From NCBI RefSeq assembly GCF_928381505.1, contig NZ_CAKMSJ010000010.1, positions 34,666-98,665 on the forward strand: a DNA stretch of 64,000 nucleotides. Reading direction: 5' to 3'. This DNA comes from Rothia endophytica. Its GTDB lineage: Bacteria > Actinomycetota > Actinomycetes > Actinomycetales > Micrococcaceae. A program made the translations under genes and the position numbers. The notes beneath the pieces were generated by a model. The model was not told the origin of the DNA and made no database searches. It saw nothing but the letters and a program-made list of their open reading frames with translations. Below are positions 52,869 to 61,440 of this stretch, in pieces; position 1 is the stretch's first letter; the number at the start of each line of letters is the position of its first letter.

Positions 52869-53483
52869 CTAGTCACGCTCACTATCGTCAGATTCTTCAT
52901 CTTCTTCGTCTGAGCCGTTGAGCTCCATCAGACCAGCGGGAGGGTTGATGACCACGTACCCCTCTTCAATATCGATAGCAGGGATCAGTTCTTCAACGAA
53001 GGGGATCATGGCTTCTTCACCGTCAGCCACATTTTCTAGAATCAGCAGATCCTGGGTGGGCATGGTCTGCAGACCCACCACATGGGCGATAGGCTCCTCG
53101 GGCAGGTAGCCATCCTCGCCGATTTCCTGGGCTAGGTAGACAGGCAGGTCAATGAGGTCGTGTTCGTAGTAACCATCCTCATCGTCGCTTCCAACGGTGG
53201 CTGAGTCAAAGGTAAGGCGGGTGTCGCGCAGGGTCTCAGCATCGTTGCGGTTAGCGACCTCTTTGAAGCGAACCACCAGGATTTTTTTGTTCCAGCGGGC
53301 ACCTGCAACGGTGAGGACGCCGGCGGGAGCGATAGCGCCCACCAGGGAGTTCGCGTCAAAGTCTTCGATGTCGAGGGTCGTGCCGGGTGCGAAGCGTTCC
53401 TCGGGGGCGTCGGTGAAAAGCTGAACGGTGACTTCACCGCGAATGCCGTGGGGCTTGCCGATACGGGCGACCTGAACCTGCAC
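52869..53483 (-). CDS. rimM: Ribosome maturation factor RimM
   Basis: From GTG 53483 (GGAAGG upstream) the product is 204 residues: VQVQVARIGKPHGIRGEVTV (RimM N-domain), then the PRC barrel with YEHDLIDLPVYL and LLILENVADGEEAMIPFVEE. A very acidic C-terminal tail (ELNGSDEEDEESDDSERD) is added. It helps assemble the 30S head by contacting S19. It is the first gene after the khpA terminator. Confidence 0.95.
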   Translation of the reverse strand: MQVQVARIGKPHGIRGEVTVQLFTDAPEERFAPGTTLDIEDFDANSLVGAIAPAGVLTVAGARWNKKILVVRFKEVANRNDAETLRDTRLTFDSATVGSDDEDGYYEHDLIDLPVYLAQEIGEDGYLPEEPIAHVVGLQTMPTQDLLILENVADGEEAMIPFVEELIPAIDIEEGYVVINPPAGLMELNGSDEEDEESDDSERD

Positions 53484-53564
53484 AGGTAATCCTTCCAATG
53501 GATATGTCTACGTGATTCCCAGTCTAGTGCACTGGCAGTATTGCGCGCAGACCCCGGTTAGCAG

Positions 53565-53600
53565 AAAGCCCCGTGGCACTTACGTGCCACGGGGCTTTTT
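53565..53600. terminator. Terminator-like hairpin between khpA and rimM
   Basis: A perfect 15-bp stem AAAGCCCCGTGGCAC / GTGCCACGGGGCTTT with a TTAC loop. On the minus strand it ends in TTTCTGC, on the plus in TTTTT. It would reduce readthrough from rpsP-khpA into rimM-trmD. Confidence 0.75.
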
Positions 53601-53607
53601 AGTCAGT

Positions 53608-53850
53608 CTAGCGTCGTCGATCGGTGTCGATGACATCCACGCGAACGTGGTCGCCGTCGTTGATCGCGTTGACCACGGTGCGAACACTCTTAGCGGTGCG
53701 ACCCGACCGGCCAATGACTCGGCCCAGGTCCTCCGGGTTCACATGAACCTCAAGGGTTTCGCCGCGGCGGCCGCTCTTAGAGCGCACCTTCACGTCGTCC
53801 GGGTTATCGACGATACCCCGAACAATATGTTCGAGAGCGTCAGCTATCAT
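53608..53850 (-). CDS. khpA: KH-domain RNA-binding protein KhpA
   Basis: The 80-residue protein has a single KH domain with the GxxG loop in NPEDLGRVIGRSGRTAKSVR and the N-terminus MIADALEHIVRGIVDNPDDV. It binds RNA, probably with KhpB, as known in other Gram-positives. It lies 2 bp after rpsP, the standard location. Confidence 0.95.
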   Translation of the reverse strand: MIADALEHIVRGIVDNPDDVKVRSKSGRRGETLEVHVNPEDLGRVIGRSGRTAKSVRTVVNAINDGDHVRVDVIDTDRRR

Positions 53851-53852
53851 GA

Positions 53853-54281
53853 TTACTCAGCTGCTTCCTCTGAAGCTGCTTCTTCAGCAGCCTCTTCCGC
53901 GGGAGCTTCCTCAGCCTTTTCCTCAGCCTTGGGAGTGATTGCCTCGGGGAGGACAACCGAACCCTTTTCGGGAACAACGAACTCGGGCTTGGCATCAACG
54001 GGCTTGACAGTGTTCTCTGCCTTTTCACCATTAGCTGCTGCCAGGTCACCGGTGAGCTTCAGCAGAACTGCAACCTGTTCGGTAGGCTGAGCGCCTACTG
54101 AGAGCCAGTACTGTGCACGCTCTGAGTTGATCTCGATACGTGAGGGGTTCTCGGTGGGGTGGTAAAGACCGATTTCCTCGATAGCCTTACCGTCACGCTT
54201 GGTGCGTGAGTCAGCTACTACCACACGGTAGCGAGGATCGCGGATTTTACCGAAACGCTTGAGACGAATTTTAACAGCCAC
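53853..54281 (-). CDS. rpsP: 30S ribosomal protein S16 with acidic C-terminal extension
   Basis: The 142 residues start with the S16 core ([20 protein letters not shown], then [20 protein letters not shown]), about 85 residues. The remaining 55 form a Lys/Glu/Ala tail ending in repeated EEAAE-type steps, an extension seen in several actinobacteria. It is the first gene of the rpsP-khpA transcript; the 220 bp upstream (54282-54501) hold its promoter, which I cannot place with confidence. Confidence 0.97.
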   Translation of the reverse strand: MAVKIRLKRFGKIRDPRYRVVVADSRTKRDGKAIEEIGLYHPTENPSRIEINSERAQYWLSVGAQPTEQVAVLLKLTGDLAAANGEKAENTVKPVDAKPEFVVPEKGSVVLPEAITPKAEEKAEEAPAEEAAEEAASEEAAE

Positions 54282-54501
54282 TGTAGTGGTTTCTCCTGTT
54301 TTCTAAGAATGGTCGAGGTGCTCTATCTGCGCTCGTGGGGCGAACCGTCCAGAGTTCCTCTGCGGACACAATTGTTCCCGGATGAGAGGGGCCGGGAAAA
54401 TCGAGTACCCATCAAGTATGCCAGCTCCCCCGCCTTAAAGCTAGGTTCACGAACAGATTACGGCTGTGTTTTACACAATTCTTGATGAGGGGTGAAAGGC
54501 C

Positions 54502-55680
54502 CTATCGCTTGAGCGCCTGCTTCCAGCTGACTGAGCTGCCACCGCGCATAATGTTGTTGCGGTAGATGTGAGAACCAACCTTAGTCAATAGCCAGGCTGC
54601 CAGCAGAACCAGTGCCAGTGCCAGCAGGGGCTCCCAGAAGGGCACCTCTTCGGATAGCAAGCGTACGGGCATTGCGATGGATGAAATGATCGGGATAAAG
54701 GAGATGATCTGCAAGATAAGTCCCTCGGTGTAGACCCCTGCGAAGAGAGCTGCAACCAGGATGAAGGTGAGGGGGCTGGATAGGCTGGTGACGTCCTCGG
54801 TTCGGGCGCTCATTGCACCAACTGCCGCCCAGACGGTTGCGATTGCGGCAAAACCGGCGATGTAGAAGGCCACGAACCAGCCTGCTGAGGATAGGATCCA
54901 ACCGAAGTTATCGGCGGTGCCAGTCAAGTTCATCACCGTCAAAGCAGCAACAGCGTAGAGTGCTACCTGACCGATAGCCAGCAGAATGTTGCCAACAATC
55001 TTGCCGGCTAGTAGCTGGGGCAGAGGGATGGCGGTGGCGATAATTTCAACGATGCGGTTCTGCTTTTCTTCAACCACCGAGTTGGCAATAGCGGTACCCG
55101 AAAGCATGGTGGTCATATAGAAAATCATGGCGAAGGCAAAACCAGCAAAGTAGATCATCATACTGTTATCTTCGCCCGTTAGCAGTGAAGACTGCAGGGT
55201 GGTCCCGGCTGAAAGGGCAGCCAGGTCAACGCCCTGAGCTGCAGCGTTCTCAGCGGTGACCGTTGAGGTAACGGTCTGCTCCAGAAGAGTTGCTAGCTCT
55301 CGGTTGATGGATGAATCAAAAACCAGTGCCCAGCCATCGTCGGTGGGGTGCAGGTAGGCATCTGCATCACCCTCGGTCACTGCCGCTTCTGCATCAGCAG
55401 CGCTAGCGAAGTTCTGGTGCTCAACCTCCGTCTCGTCATCGACCTCTGCCTGGATGGTAGCGGCTGAGTTGACCATGCTTACAGAGCGGTCATCCATAGT
55501 TGCCACGGTGTAGGTGGTGGTTCCCTGGTTGAGGAAGAAGGAAATTAGGATGGAGGCAACAATAATAGCCAACGAGAAAAGGGTGCCAAAGATAAAGGAC
55601 TTATCTTTGATTTTTGTCATGATTTCTCGGGTGGCAACAATCTGCCAGGCGTTCTTTACGGTGCTGTGTGCGGTGTTCAT
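54502..55680 (-). CDS. ABC-2 type exporter permease (NatB-like)
   Basis: The 392-residue membrane protein has an N-terminal helix (FIFGTLFSLAIIVASILISF), a large extracytoplasmic domain of about 130 residues, and a C-terminal block of about five helices starting YFAGFAFAMIFYMTTMLSGT, followed by VVEEKQNRIVEIIATAIPLP, the typical ABC-2 coupling loop. This is the NatB architecture. It overlaps the ATPase gene by 4 bp. The family exports Na+ in Bacillus or antimicrobial compounds elsewhere. Confidence 0.9.
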   Translation of the reverse strand: MNTAHSTVKNAWQIVATREIMTKIKDKSFIFGTLFSLAIIVASILISFFLNQGTTTYTVATMDDRSVSMVNSAATIQAEVDDETEVEHQNFASAADAEAAVTEGDADAYLHPTDDGWALVFDSSINRELATLLEQTVTSTVTAENAAAQGVDLAALSAGTTLQSSLLTGEDNSMMIYFAGFAFAMIFYMTTMLSGTAIANSVVEEKQNRIVEIIATAIPLPQLLAGKIVGNILLAIGQVALYAVAALTVMNLTGTADNFGWILSSAGWFVAFYIAGFAAIATVWAAVGAMSARTEDVTSLSSPLTFILVAALFAGVYTEGLILQIISFIPIISSIAMPVRLLSEEVPFWEPLLALALVLLAAWLLTKVGSHIYRNNIMRGGSSVSWKQALKR

Positions 55681-56588
55681 TGACTAGTCACTCCTCGGTA
55701 GATATCGCCCAGGGTGGGCAGAACACGGGCAAATTCGTGCATCTGACGCTGCATGCCCTCGCTCAGGATGGTGGTGCGTACGGTATCAAGGTCAGCTGTG
55801 GGGTCAATTTCCAGGAGGGCTCCTGTGCCTTCCACGTCCAGGACGCGAACGCTCGGCACCTCACGTAACCACCCGGCGTCGGCACCGGCGCTGTACCGGA
55901 AGCGGGGCGCGCCGCTTCCGCGTAGCTCAGTAGCAGAACCGGTTGCCTTCACTTGGCCTTCGTGCAGAATAACCACACGGTCGCAAAGACGGTCTACCAG
56001 ATCCAGCTGGTGCGATGAAAAGAGGATGGGCACCCCCTTACGCATGAGCTCGTGCATCATGGACACCATGGTGTCCACTGCCTTGGGGTCCAGACCTGAG
56101 AACGGCTCATCGAGAATAAGAGCGGTGGGGGTGTGCAAGAGGGAGGCAACAATCTGAACGCGCTGCTGGTTGCCAAGTGAGAGGGATTCCAGCTTGTCCT
56201 TAAGACGGTCACCCAGCCCCAGAGCGGTCAGATACTCGGTGGCGATATCACGTGCCTCAGCGACACTAAGACCACGTAGCTGACCCAGATAGACTAGCTG
56301 GCTCAGAATCGGCTGCTTGGGGTAGAGACCTCGCTCTTCGGGCATATAGCCAAAGGACGCGCGGTCCTCGGCGGTCATGGGACGCCCGCTATAGAGCACC
56401 TGACCCGCGGTTGGTTCTAACAGTCCCATCATCATGCGCATGGTGGTGGTTTTGCCGGCTCCGTTGGCTCCCAGGAAGCCCGTCATAGATCCCGGTTCCA
56501 CGGTAAAACTGGCATCGCTCACAACGGTTTTATCACCGTAAACCTTAGTCAGGCCCACGGCCTCAATACGGCCGATGCGTGAATTCAT
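55677..56588 (-). CDS. ABC-2 type exporter ATP-binding protein (NatA-like)
   Basis: The 303-residue ATPase has Walker A GFLGANGAGKTTTMRMMMG, signature SLGNQQRVQ, Walker B ALILDEPFSGLDP and a C-terminal DUF4162-like tail. It drives the permease encoded next. RBS AAAGGGTGAG. The 105-bp gap upstream carries the palindrome TCCCCC-N4-GGGGGA also found before the sensor kinase gene. Confidence 0.93.
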   Translation of the reverse strand: MNSRIGRIEAVGLTKVYGDKTVVSDASFTVEPGSMTGFLGANGAGKTTTMRMMMGLLEPTAGQVLYSGRPMTAEDRASFGYMPEERGLYPKQPILSQLVYLGQLRGLSVAEARDIATEYLTALGLGDRLKDKLESLSLGNQQRVQIVASLLHTPTALILDEPFSGLDPKAVDTMVSMMHELMRKGVPILFSSHQLDLVDRLCDRVVILHEGQVKATGSATELRGSGAPRFRYSAGADAGWLREVPSVRVLDVEGTGALLEIDPTADLDTVRTTILSEGMQRQMHEFARVLPTLGDIYRGVTSQ

Positions 56589-56650
56589 CGCTCACCCTTT
56601 CTCTAGTGTGTTCTTATCTACCAGCCTAGAAAGGGCGACTAGAGCTTACC

Positions 56651-56666
56651 TCCCCCACCAGGGGGA
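56651..56666. promoter_or_regulatory. Palindromic candidate operator before natA-like gene
   Basis: TCCCCCACCAGGGGGA, a 6-4-6 inverted repeat, 63-78 bp before the ATPase start. It has the same arms and spacing as the site at 58747-58762 and probably binds the adjacent response regulator. Confidence 0.6.
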
Positions 56667-56693
56667 ATTTTAAGGATGAATGGGACAGTAGCC

Positions 56694-57380
56694 CTACTGC
56701 ACCAGCCCTACTCTGTGGGCAAAAATAACAGCACCCACCCGATCGCGGCTTTGGGTTTTAGCCAGAATATTGGAGACATGGGTTTTGACGGTTGCCGGCC
56801 CCAAAAAGAGTTGGCTAGCAATCTCAGCGTTGGTTAACCCCTGGGCTAATAGTTGCAGGGTTTCACGCTCGCGAGGGGTTAGCGACTCAAGGGCAAAAGC
56901 ATCGCGGTTATCAAGGGGCAGCGCTCCCCCAGCCGGTTGATCTGAGGTGGTGGCCGTATCTTCCTGCGCGAAGCGGCTAATCAGAGGAACGGTCATTTCA
57001 GGCGAAAGGAGAGCAAGGCCGCCGGCTACCTTACGCACAGCGTCCACCAGCTCATCGGCATCCGCTGTTTTGAGCAAAAAGCCGCTGGCACCGGCACGCA
57101 GCGCAGAAAAAAGATAGTCCTCGCGGTCAAAGGTCGTCAGAATCAGGACGCGGGTAGCCGGGTGCTCGGACACCACAGCGGCGGTTGCAGCGATGCCATC
57201 TAGAACCGGCATCTGAACGTCCATCAGTACAATATCCGGTTGCAAAGACTGCGCTAGCTCAACAGCTTCTTGCCCGTTCTTAGCTTCGCCAACCACCTCA
57301 ATATCATCTTCCATGGAAAGGATGAGGGAGAAGCCACTGCGCACTAAATCCTGGTCATCTGCGAGAAGTACACGAATCAT
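56694..57380 (-). CDS. NarL/LuxR-family response regulator
   Basis: From ATG 57380 the product is 228 residues; the open frame upstream overlaps the kinase gene. The receiver domain has the acidic pocket (LLADDQDLVRSG), the phosphorylated Asp in DIVLMDVQMPVLDGI and Lys in FLLKTADADELV. The C-terminal LuxR HTH is LTPRERETLQLLAQGLTNAE to ATVKTHVSNILAKTQSRDRV. It is transcribed 4 bp after the kinase. Confidence 0.95.
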   Translation of the reverse strand: MIRVLLADDQDLVRSGFSLILSMEDDIEVVGEAKNGQEAVELAQSLQPDIVLMDVQMPVLDGIAATAAVVSEHPATRVLILTTFDREDYLFSALRAGASGFLLKTADADELVDAVRKVAGGLALLSPEMTVPLISRFAQEDTATTSDQPAGGALPLDNRDAFALESLTPRERETLQLLAQGLTNAEIASQLFLGPATVKTHVSNILAKTQSRDRVGAVIFAHRVGLVQ

Positions 57381-57384
57381 GTTT

Positions 57385-58710
57385 CTATTGTCCTGTCTGA
57401 AAATCTGCCGGGAACCGCACCCGGACCTTCCAACCATCGGTGCCTTGGCGGGGCCCAAGATCAGCGGTGCCCCCGAGCACCTCGGCACGTTCACGGATAC
57501 CTTGCAAGCCGTAACCCCTACCCGAAACTGCAGAGCTAACCCTGCCATCATCCGTCACTTCAAGTTCAACCCAACCACCGGCTGCAGACTCAACAGTACG
57601 TAGAACAACCAGCACCGAACGGGCTGTCGAATGCTTACGCACGTTGGTCAGAGCTTCTTGCACTATGCGGTAAATGGATAGCTGAGTGCCCTGGGCCAGG
57701 CTTCCTAGCCTAGCCTCAGACTGAGCATCCACCTGAAGCTTACCGACGATGCCGCTGTCACTCAGCTGATCTACCAGCTCCACAATGTCTCTCACACCGG
57801 GTTCAGCCGAAGCCCCCGTCTGCTCGCTAGAATCGCTGCGCAGCACCCGAATAATACTTTTCATCTCATCAACCGATGACCGTGCTAGCTTCTCAACATT
57901 TTCTAGGGGCTGGGAAGCTAACTCTGGTTTCTTGGTGAGGGCCCGACGTGCGGCGGCCGCCTGGATGCCCATGGCAGAGACATGGTGCCCTACCGAGTCA
58001 TGGAGCTCCCTTGCAATTCGCAACCGGTCCCTATTGACGGCGTCCTCGGCTAACTGCTGGCTCTGAACCTCTAGCTGGGCCTGCTGGCGTTCAAGAACCG
58101 AGCGCTGGTAGGCACCGATCCAAGCGCTCCTGCCCAGAACTGCTCCGAAGCCAAAGAAAATCAGATTGGATAAGAAGGTTGAAATATAGGAGGCCGTGGG
58201 AACATCAAACAGTCCGCCCTGGTAATCATCGATATTAAAGAGGGAAAAAGCAGAACCGTTAATAGCCCAGAGGCTCACCAACCAGACAAGGACTGACAGG
58301 CAAACCATGGCATAAATAATCCACAGCATGGACCGATTCTTGCCCCATGCAACAGCAGCATAAATTACCGCAAGATAGCTCACCTGGTAGCCAATCGTGG
58401 CAGCTGCAAGGTTATTGAGAAACCCTAGACAATAAAAAAACACGGTCCCCAAAATCAGCATGGTCAGGGGGAAACGCCGACGCAAGAGTAACGGTAGGGT
58501 CATGCCAATATGGGCAATATAGGCGTTGCGAATATCGCCGGGATCAGATCCGAACACACCAGTGCTGTGATAGGCAGAGACCATCAAGAGGGTACCAGCT
58601 AGTACTACCAACCAGACAGCGTAGTCCCAGCGCAATTCACGCGGGCTTGGGCTGGGGCGTTCCCAGTCAGGGTCCAAGGCTCTAAAGCTAAAACGGGGGT
58701 GGGCAGTCAT
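57385..58710 (-). CDS. DesK-type sensor histidine kinase
   Basis: From ATG 58710 (AGGGTGA upstream) the product is 441 residues. An N-terminal block of about five membrane helices (to residue about 190) precedes a short coiled segment, the HisKA_3 phospho-His motif RIARELHDSVGHHVSAMGIQ, and a HATPase domain with QEALTNVRKHS and GYGLQGIRERAEVLGG. It lacks a large outer sensor domain, so it may sense membrane stress or the cognate exporter. It heads a kinase, regulator, ATPase, permease gene set. Confidence 0.94.
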   Translation of the reverse strand: MTAHPRFSFRALDPDWERPSPSPRELRWDYAVWLVVLAGTLLMVSAYHSTGVFGSDPGDIRNAYIAHIGMTLPLLLRRRFPLTMLILGTVFFYCLGFLNNLAAATIGYQVSYLAVIYAAVAWGKNRSMLWIIYAMVCLSVLVWLVSLWAINGSAFSLFNIDDYQGGLFDVPTASYISTFLSNLIFFGFGAVLGRSAWIGAYQRSVLERQQAQLEVQSQQLAEDAVNRDRLRIARELHDSVGHHVSAMGIQAAAARRALTKKPELASQPLENVEKLARSSVDEMKSIIRVLRSDSSEQTGASAEPGVRDIVELVDQLSDSGIVGKLQVDAQSEARLGSLAQGTQLSIYRIVQEALTNVRKHSTARSVLVVLRTVESAAGGWVELEVTDDGRVSSAVSGRGYGLQGIRERAEVLGGTADLGPRQGTDGWKVRVRFPADFQTGQ

Positions 58711-58746
58711 GGGTTTCACCCTAACAGAAGCTCTCATGCTCTGCCC

Positions 58747-58762
58747 TCCCCCGTTAGGGGGA
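58747..58762. promoter_or_regulatory. Palindromic candidate operator before sensor kinase gene
   Basis: TCCCCCGTTAGGGGGA (extended to CTCCCCC / GGGGGAG at 58746-58763), 37-53 bp before the kinase start. Same arms and spacing as the site before the exporter ATPase gene. Confidence 0.6.
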
Positions 58763-58772
58763 GAATAAGCGG

Positions 58773-60674
58773 TTACTCCCTACCTAAGAATTTCTTGAGA
58801 CCCTGCCGGGCGGTGTCGCTGATTCGCTGGCCAACCTGCTTGGCCTTGCGTACCACTTTGGGTTCGGGCGGTAAGACTTTGGCTGTATCGGTGCCTTCGA
58901 CCTGTGCTCTTAGTTCCTCCATGAGGGATGGAGCCTGCGGAGCAGGGTCTTGCACAAAATTGACGTTCTTCAGCTTGCGGTAGACGCTGGCCATCACCAA
59001 TTCAGCTGACCCACTCGCGCCCAGGGCTGCTGCCGCAATAAGCGCTGCCTTGGGGTTATCTCCGCGAGCAGCACGACGCGCCGCCCATAGGGCAAAGGCA
59101 CCGGCTGCGCCCAAGGCAGCTGCGCCGTCCGCCGCGACCAGCCAGGGGCGGGCCATGAGCTCACGGGCAACCGCGTTGAGCGGACCACTGCCATTGGGGT
59201 AGGCAGTAACGGTCTGCTTCAGCAAATCCATGCCCGTCATTTCCGGGGTGAATTCGCGGTAGCCAACGTAATCCTGCATAGATCCTTCTGAAGCCGCTAC
59301 CTTAGAGAGTTCTTCGGGTAGCTGCAGCACCTGAATAACGGACTCAAGACCGGTCTCGCTGGTCATGTCATTCACGTAATTGGCTAAACGCTTGGACGTT
59401 TGTTCATCAAGACCGTAGAGCCAGGCCAGGTTATCAATTTCCTCAGCCGCACGAATCTCGTGCAGAGGCTCAGGCAGCACACCGGGCAGTAGCCAGAGAT
59501 AATCCAGCACGGCAGAATCTCTGGGGATATAGCGCGTCAAGATCTTGGGAACACCCCAAGCGAACTCAAGGATGGAACCGACGTCCGAATCATCGGGTGA
59601 GCCCACCACCTGAGTCATCCATTCGCCCACCGAACCCTCTTCAATAAGCTGGGACGAGCCAGGGAAAACAAAGGCAAGATGCTGCAGCCCCTCAGAGGTT
59701 TCAGCAACGATCGATGGCACCCGCATCAGGCTCAGAAGGTTGAGCAGCGAGACAGGGTCACCGGTGAGCAGAGACCAGCCATTATCAGCCGGAGCGGCCT
59801 CAATCGGACCAGCAAGCGGTGTCTGACCTATATAGGTGGGAATCTCGGCCATGGGCAACTCAACCAGGGCCGCTACGGTCCCGTCATTGCTCAGCGCAAG
59901 TTCCTCGCCCAGCGCCGTGACAGGAGCTGAGAAACTGTAGGAGAACTGATCCGCACAAATAGCACCACGCACCGGTAGCTGCTCCAGCAGATCATCAACA
60001 AACGCATCGAAGGGCTGGCCCGGTTCTACCGATCCACCCTCCTGCATGTGCACGGTAGTCAGTGTCTGCCCGTCGCTCTCGCACAGTACGTAGAGATTAA
60101 CGCTTTCTTGGGTAGTCTCATGAACCAGCACCTCAGCGGAGTCAATGCTAGCCAGCATCAGGGCGTTAATAACGTCCTCGGCGGTGGTCTCAACAATGCG
60201 CTGCTCAATTTCAGCGTCCAAACGCTTGCGTTCCTCGGCCTCCTGCTCAGCTTTCTCCTGCTCGAAAGGGTCAAGGTCATCGGCCGTTGCATTAGGCTGT
60301 TCGTTATCCTGCCTCTCAGCAGGTGCTACGTCAGACTTTGAAGCAGTTTCGCCCTCGCTCTCCCGGTGCTCGGTCAGCACTTTTTCAAACATGTCCTCCA
60401 GTGCCCCGGGCTCTTTGAGCAAGTTTTCAAGTTCTGCTAGGTCCTGCTCGCCCAGAGCATTGTTGCTAGCTCCTCTGGCCTGCTGAATAGCCCCCACCAT
60501 TTGTTCAAGCTCACGGCGCAGACGGGCCTCCGGTGAACCCGGGTTCTCATCAGGTGTCGTAGAGGTCTCAACATCATCAAGCTCAATACCCGTTGGCCCG
60601 AAATCGAGCTGCACACGGGCCCAGAGCATCTGAGGCTCGGACGGCTCAAGATCTTCGATCGAAAAATCAGACAT
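58773..60674 (-). CDS. Large hypothetical protein, 633 aa, with C-terminal hydrophobic region
   Basis: I do not recognise a family. Residues 1-60 are ordinary; about 55-180 are very acidic and helical (EQEKAEQEAEERKRLDAEIE), likely coiled coil; about 190-500 look globular, with NLYVLCESDGQTLTTVHMQE and GWSLLTGDPVSLLNLLSLMR; about 520-580 is an Ala-rich hydrophobic pair of possible helices (AADGAAALGAAGAFALWAAR and ALIAAAALGASGSAELVMAS); the last 60 are Lys/Arg rich. There is no signal peptide. It could be a membrane-associated protein. It is between the kinase gene and a Nudix gene, with no obvious shared role. Confidence 0.7.
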   Translation of the reverse strand: MSDFSIEDLEPSEPQMLWARVQLDFGPTGIELDDVETSTTPDENPGSPEARLRRELEQMVGAIQQARGASNNALGEQDLAELENLLKEPGALEDMFEKVLTEHRESEGETASKSDVAPAERQDNEQPNATADDLDPFEQEKAEQEAEERKRLDAEIEQRIVETTAEDVINALMLASIDSAEVLVHETTQESVNLYVLCESDGQTLTTVHMQEGGSVEPGQPFDAFVDDLLEQLPVRGAICADQFSYSFSAPVTALGEELALSNDGTVAALVELPMAEIPTYIGQTPLAGPIEAAPADNGWSLLTGDPVSLLNLLSLMRVPSIVAETSEGLQHLAFVFPGSSQLIEEGSVGEWMTQVVGSPDDSDVGSILEFAWGVPKILTRYIPRDSAVLDYLWLLPGVLPEPLHEIRAAEEIDNLAWLYGLDEQTSKRLANYVNDMTSETGLESVIQVLQLPEELSKVAASEGSMQDYVGYREFTPEMTGMDLLKQTVTAYPNGSGPLNAVARELMARPWLVAADGAAALGAAGAFALWAARRAARGDNPKAALIAAAALGASGSAELVMASVYRKLKNVNFVQDPAPQAPSLMEELRAQVEGTDTAKVLPPEPKVVRKAKQVGQRISDTARQGLKKFLGRE

Positions 60675-60768
60675 ACATCAATCCTAGGGGTGGCTTTGAT
60701 AGACAGTGGTGCGCGATTCTCAGCACCAGTGTTGCAGCGGTTCAGTAGAGGACGGCGCGGCGGAGCGG

Positions 60769-61263
60769 TTAAGCGGGCAGGTCAGCAGAGCTGAACTCGG
60801 CTACTTCACCGGTTTCAAGTGCCCGGTAGGCCTGGCGAAGACGCGCTGCGTGGCGGGGGCCGTAATATTCGTCCAGGTCTTCGGGAGACACCCAGCGGTA
60901 TTCCGTCAGCTCTTCCTCCTGCAAACGAATGTCGCTGTTCTCGGGGATGACTCCACCATCGTAGATGTAGTATGTAGAGTCGCCCCAGATGCCCAGTTGA
61001 AGGCCGTGAAAAATCACCAGCAGACGCCCGGCGGGCAAATCGAGACCCACCTCTTCTAGCACCTCACGGAAACAGGCCGGCTGAGGGGCTTCGCCGGCCT
61101 CAACGGTGCCACCGGGGATGGTCCAGCCATCCTTGTAATTGGGCTTGACGCAGAGCATTTGCCCGGCTTCGTTGCGGATCACAGCACCCGAAGCAAGGCG
61201 GCGAGTAGGTAGCGAAGCAATAAAAGCTTTTAGCTCTTCTTCAGGCAAGTAGGAATCAGCCAC
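60769..61263 (-). CDS. Nudix hydrolase
   Basis: The 164-residue protein has the Nudix box GGTVEAGEAPQPACFREVLE followed by EVGLDL, matching GX5EX7REUXEEXGU. It hydrolyses a nucleoside-diphosphate-linked substrate that cannot be predicted. The start is ATG 61263. It lies between ffh and the 633-aa gene, downstream of the ffh terminator. Confidence 0.9.
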   Translation of the reverse strand: MADSYLPEEELKAFIASLPTRRLASGAVIRNEAGQMLCVKPNYKDGWTIPGGTVEAGEAPQPACFREVLEEVGLDLPAGRLLVIFHGLQLGIWGDSTYYIYDGGVIPENSDIRLQEEELTEYRWVSPEDLDEYYGPRHAARLRQAYRALETGEVAEFSSADLPA

Positions 61264-61380
61264 GGTGTCTCCCTTAAGGTGGTGAACAGGTTTCTTTCCA
61301 CCAATCTACAACTGCCGCTTGCAGGGTGCGAGGTGAAACGGCCTCTGCTTTCTCTCAGCAGAACTGAACCTGCTGAAAAG

Positions 61381-61429
61381 CAAGTGCCGCCGCTGGCTAC
61401 ACCTCACGGTGGGCTAGCGGCGGCACTTG
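61381..61429 (-). terminator. Terminator after ffh
   Basis: CAAGTGCCGCCGCT / AGCGGCGGCACTTG stem with a branched inner loop, followed on the minus strand by CTTTTCAG. Confidence 0.85.
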
Positions 61430-61440
61430 TTATAACCGGC

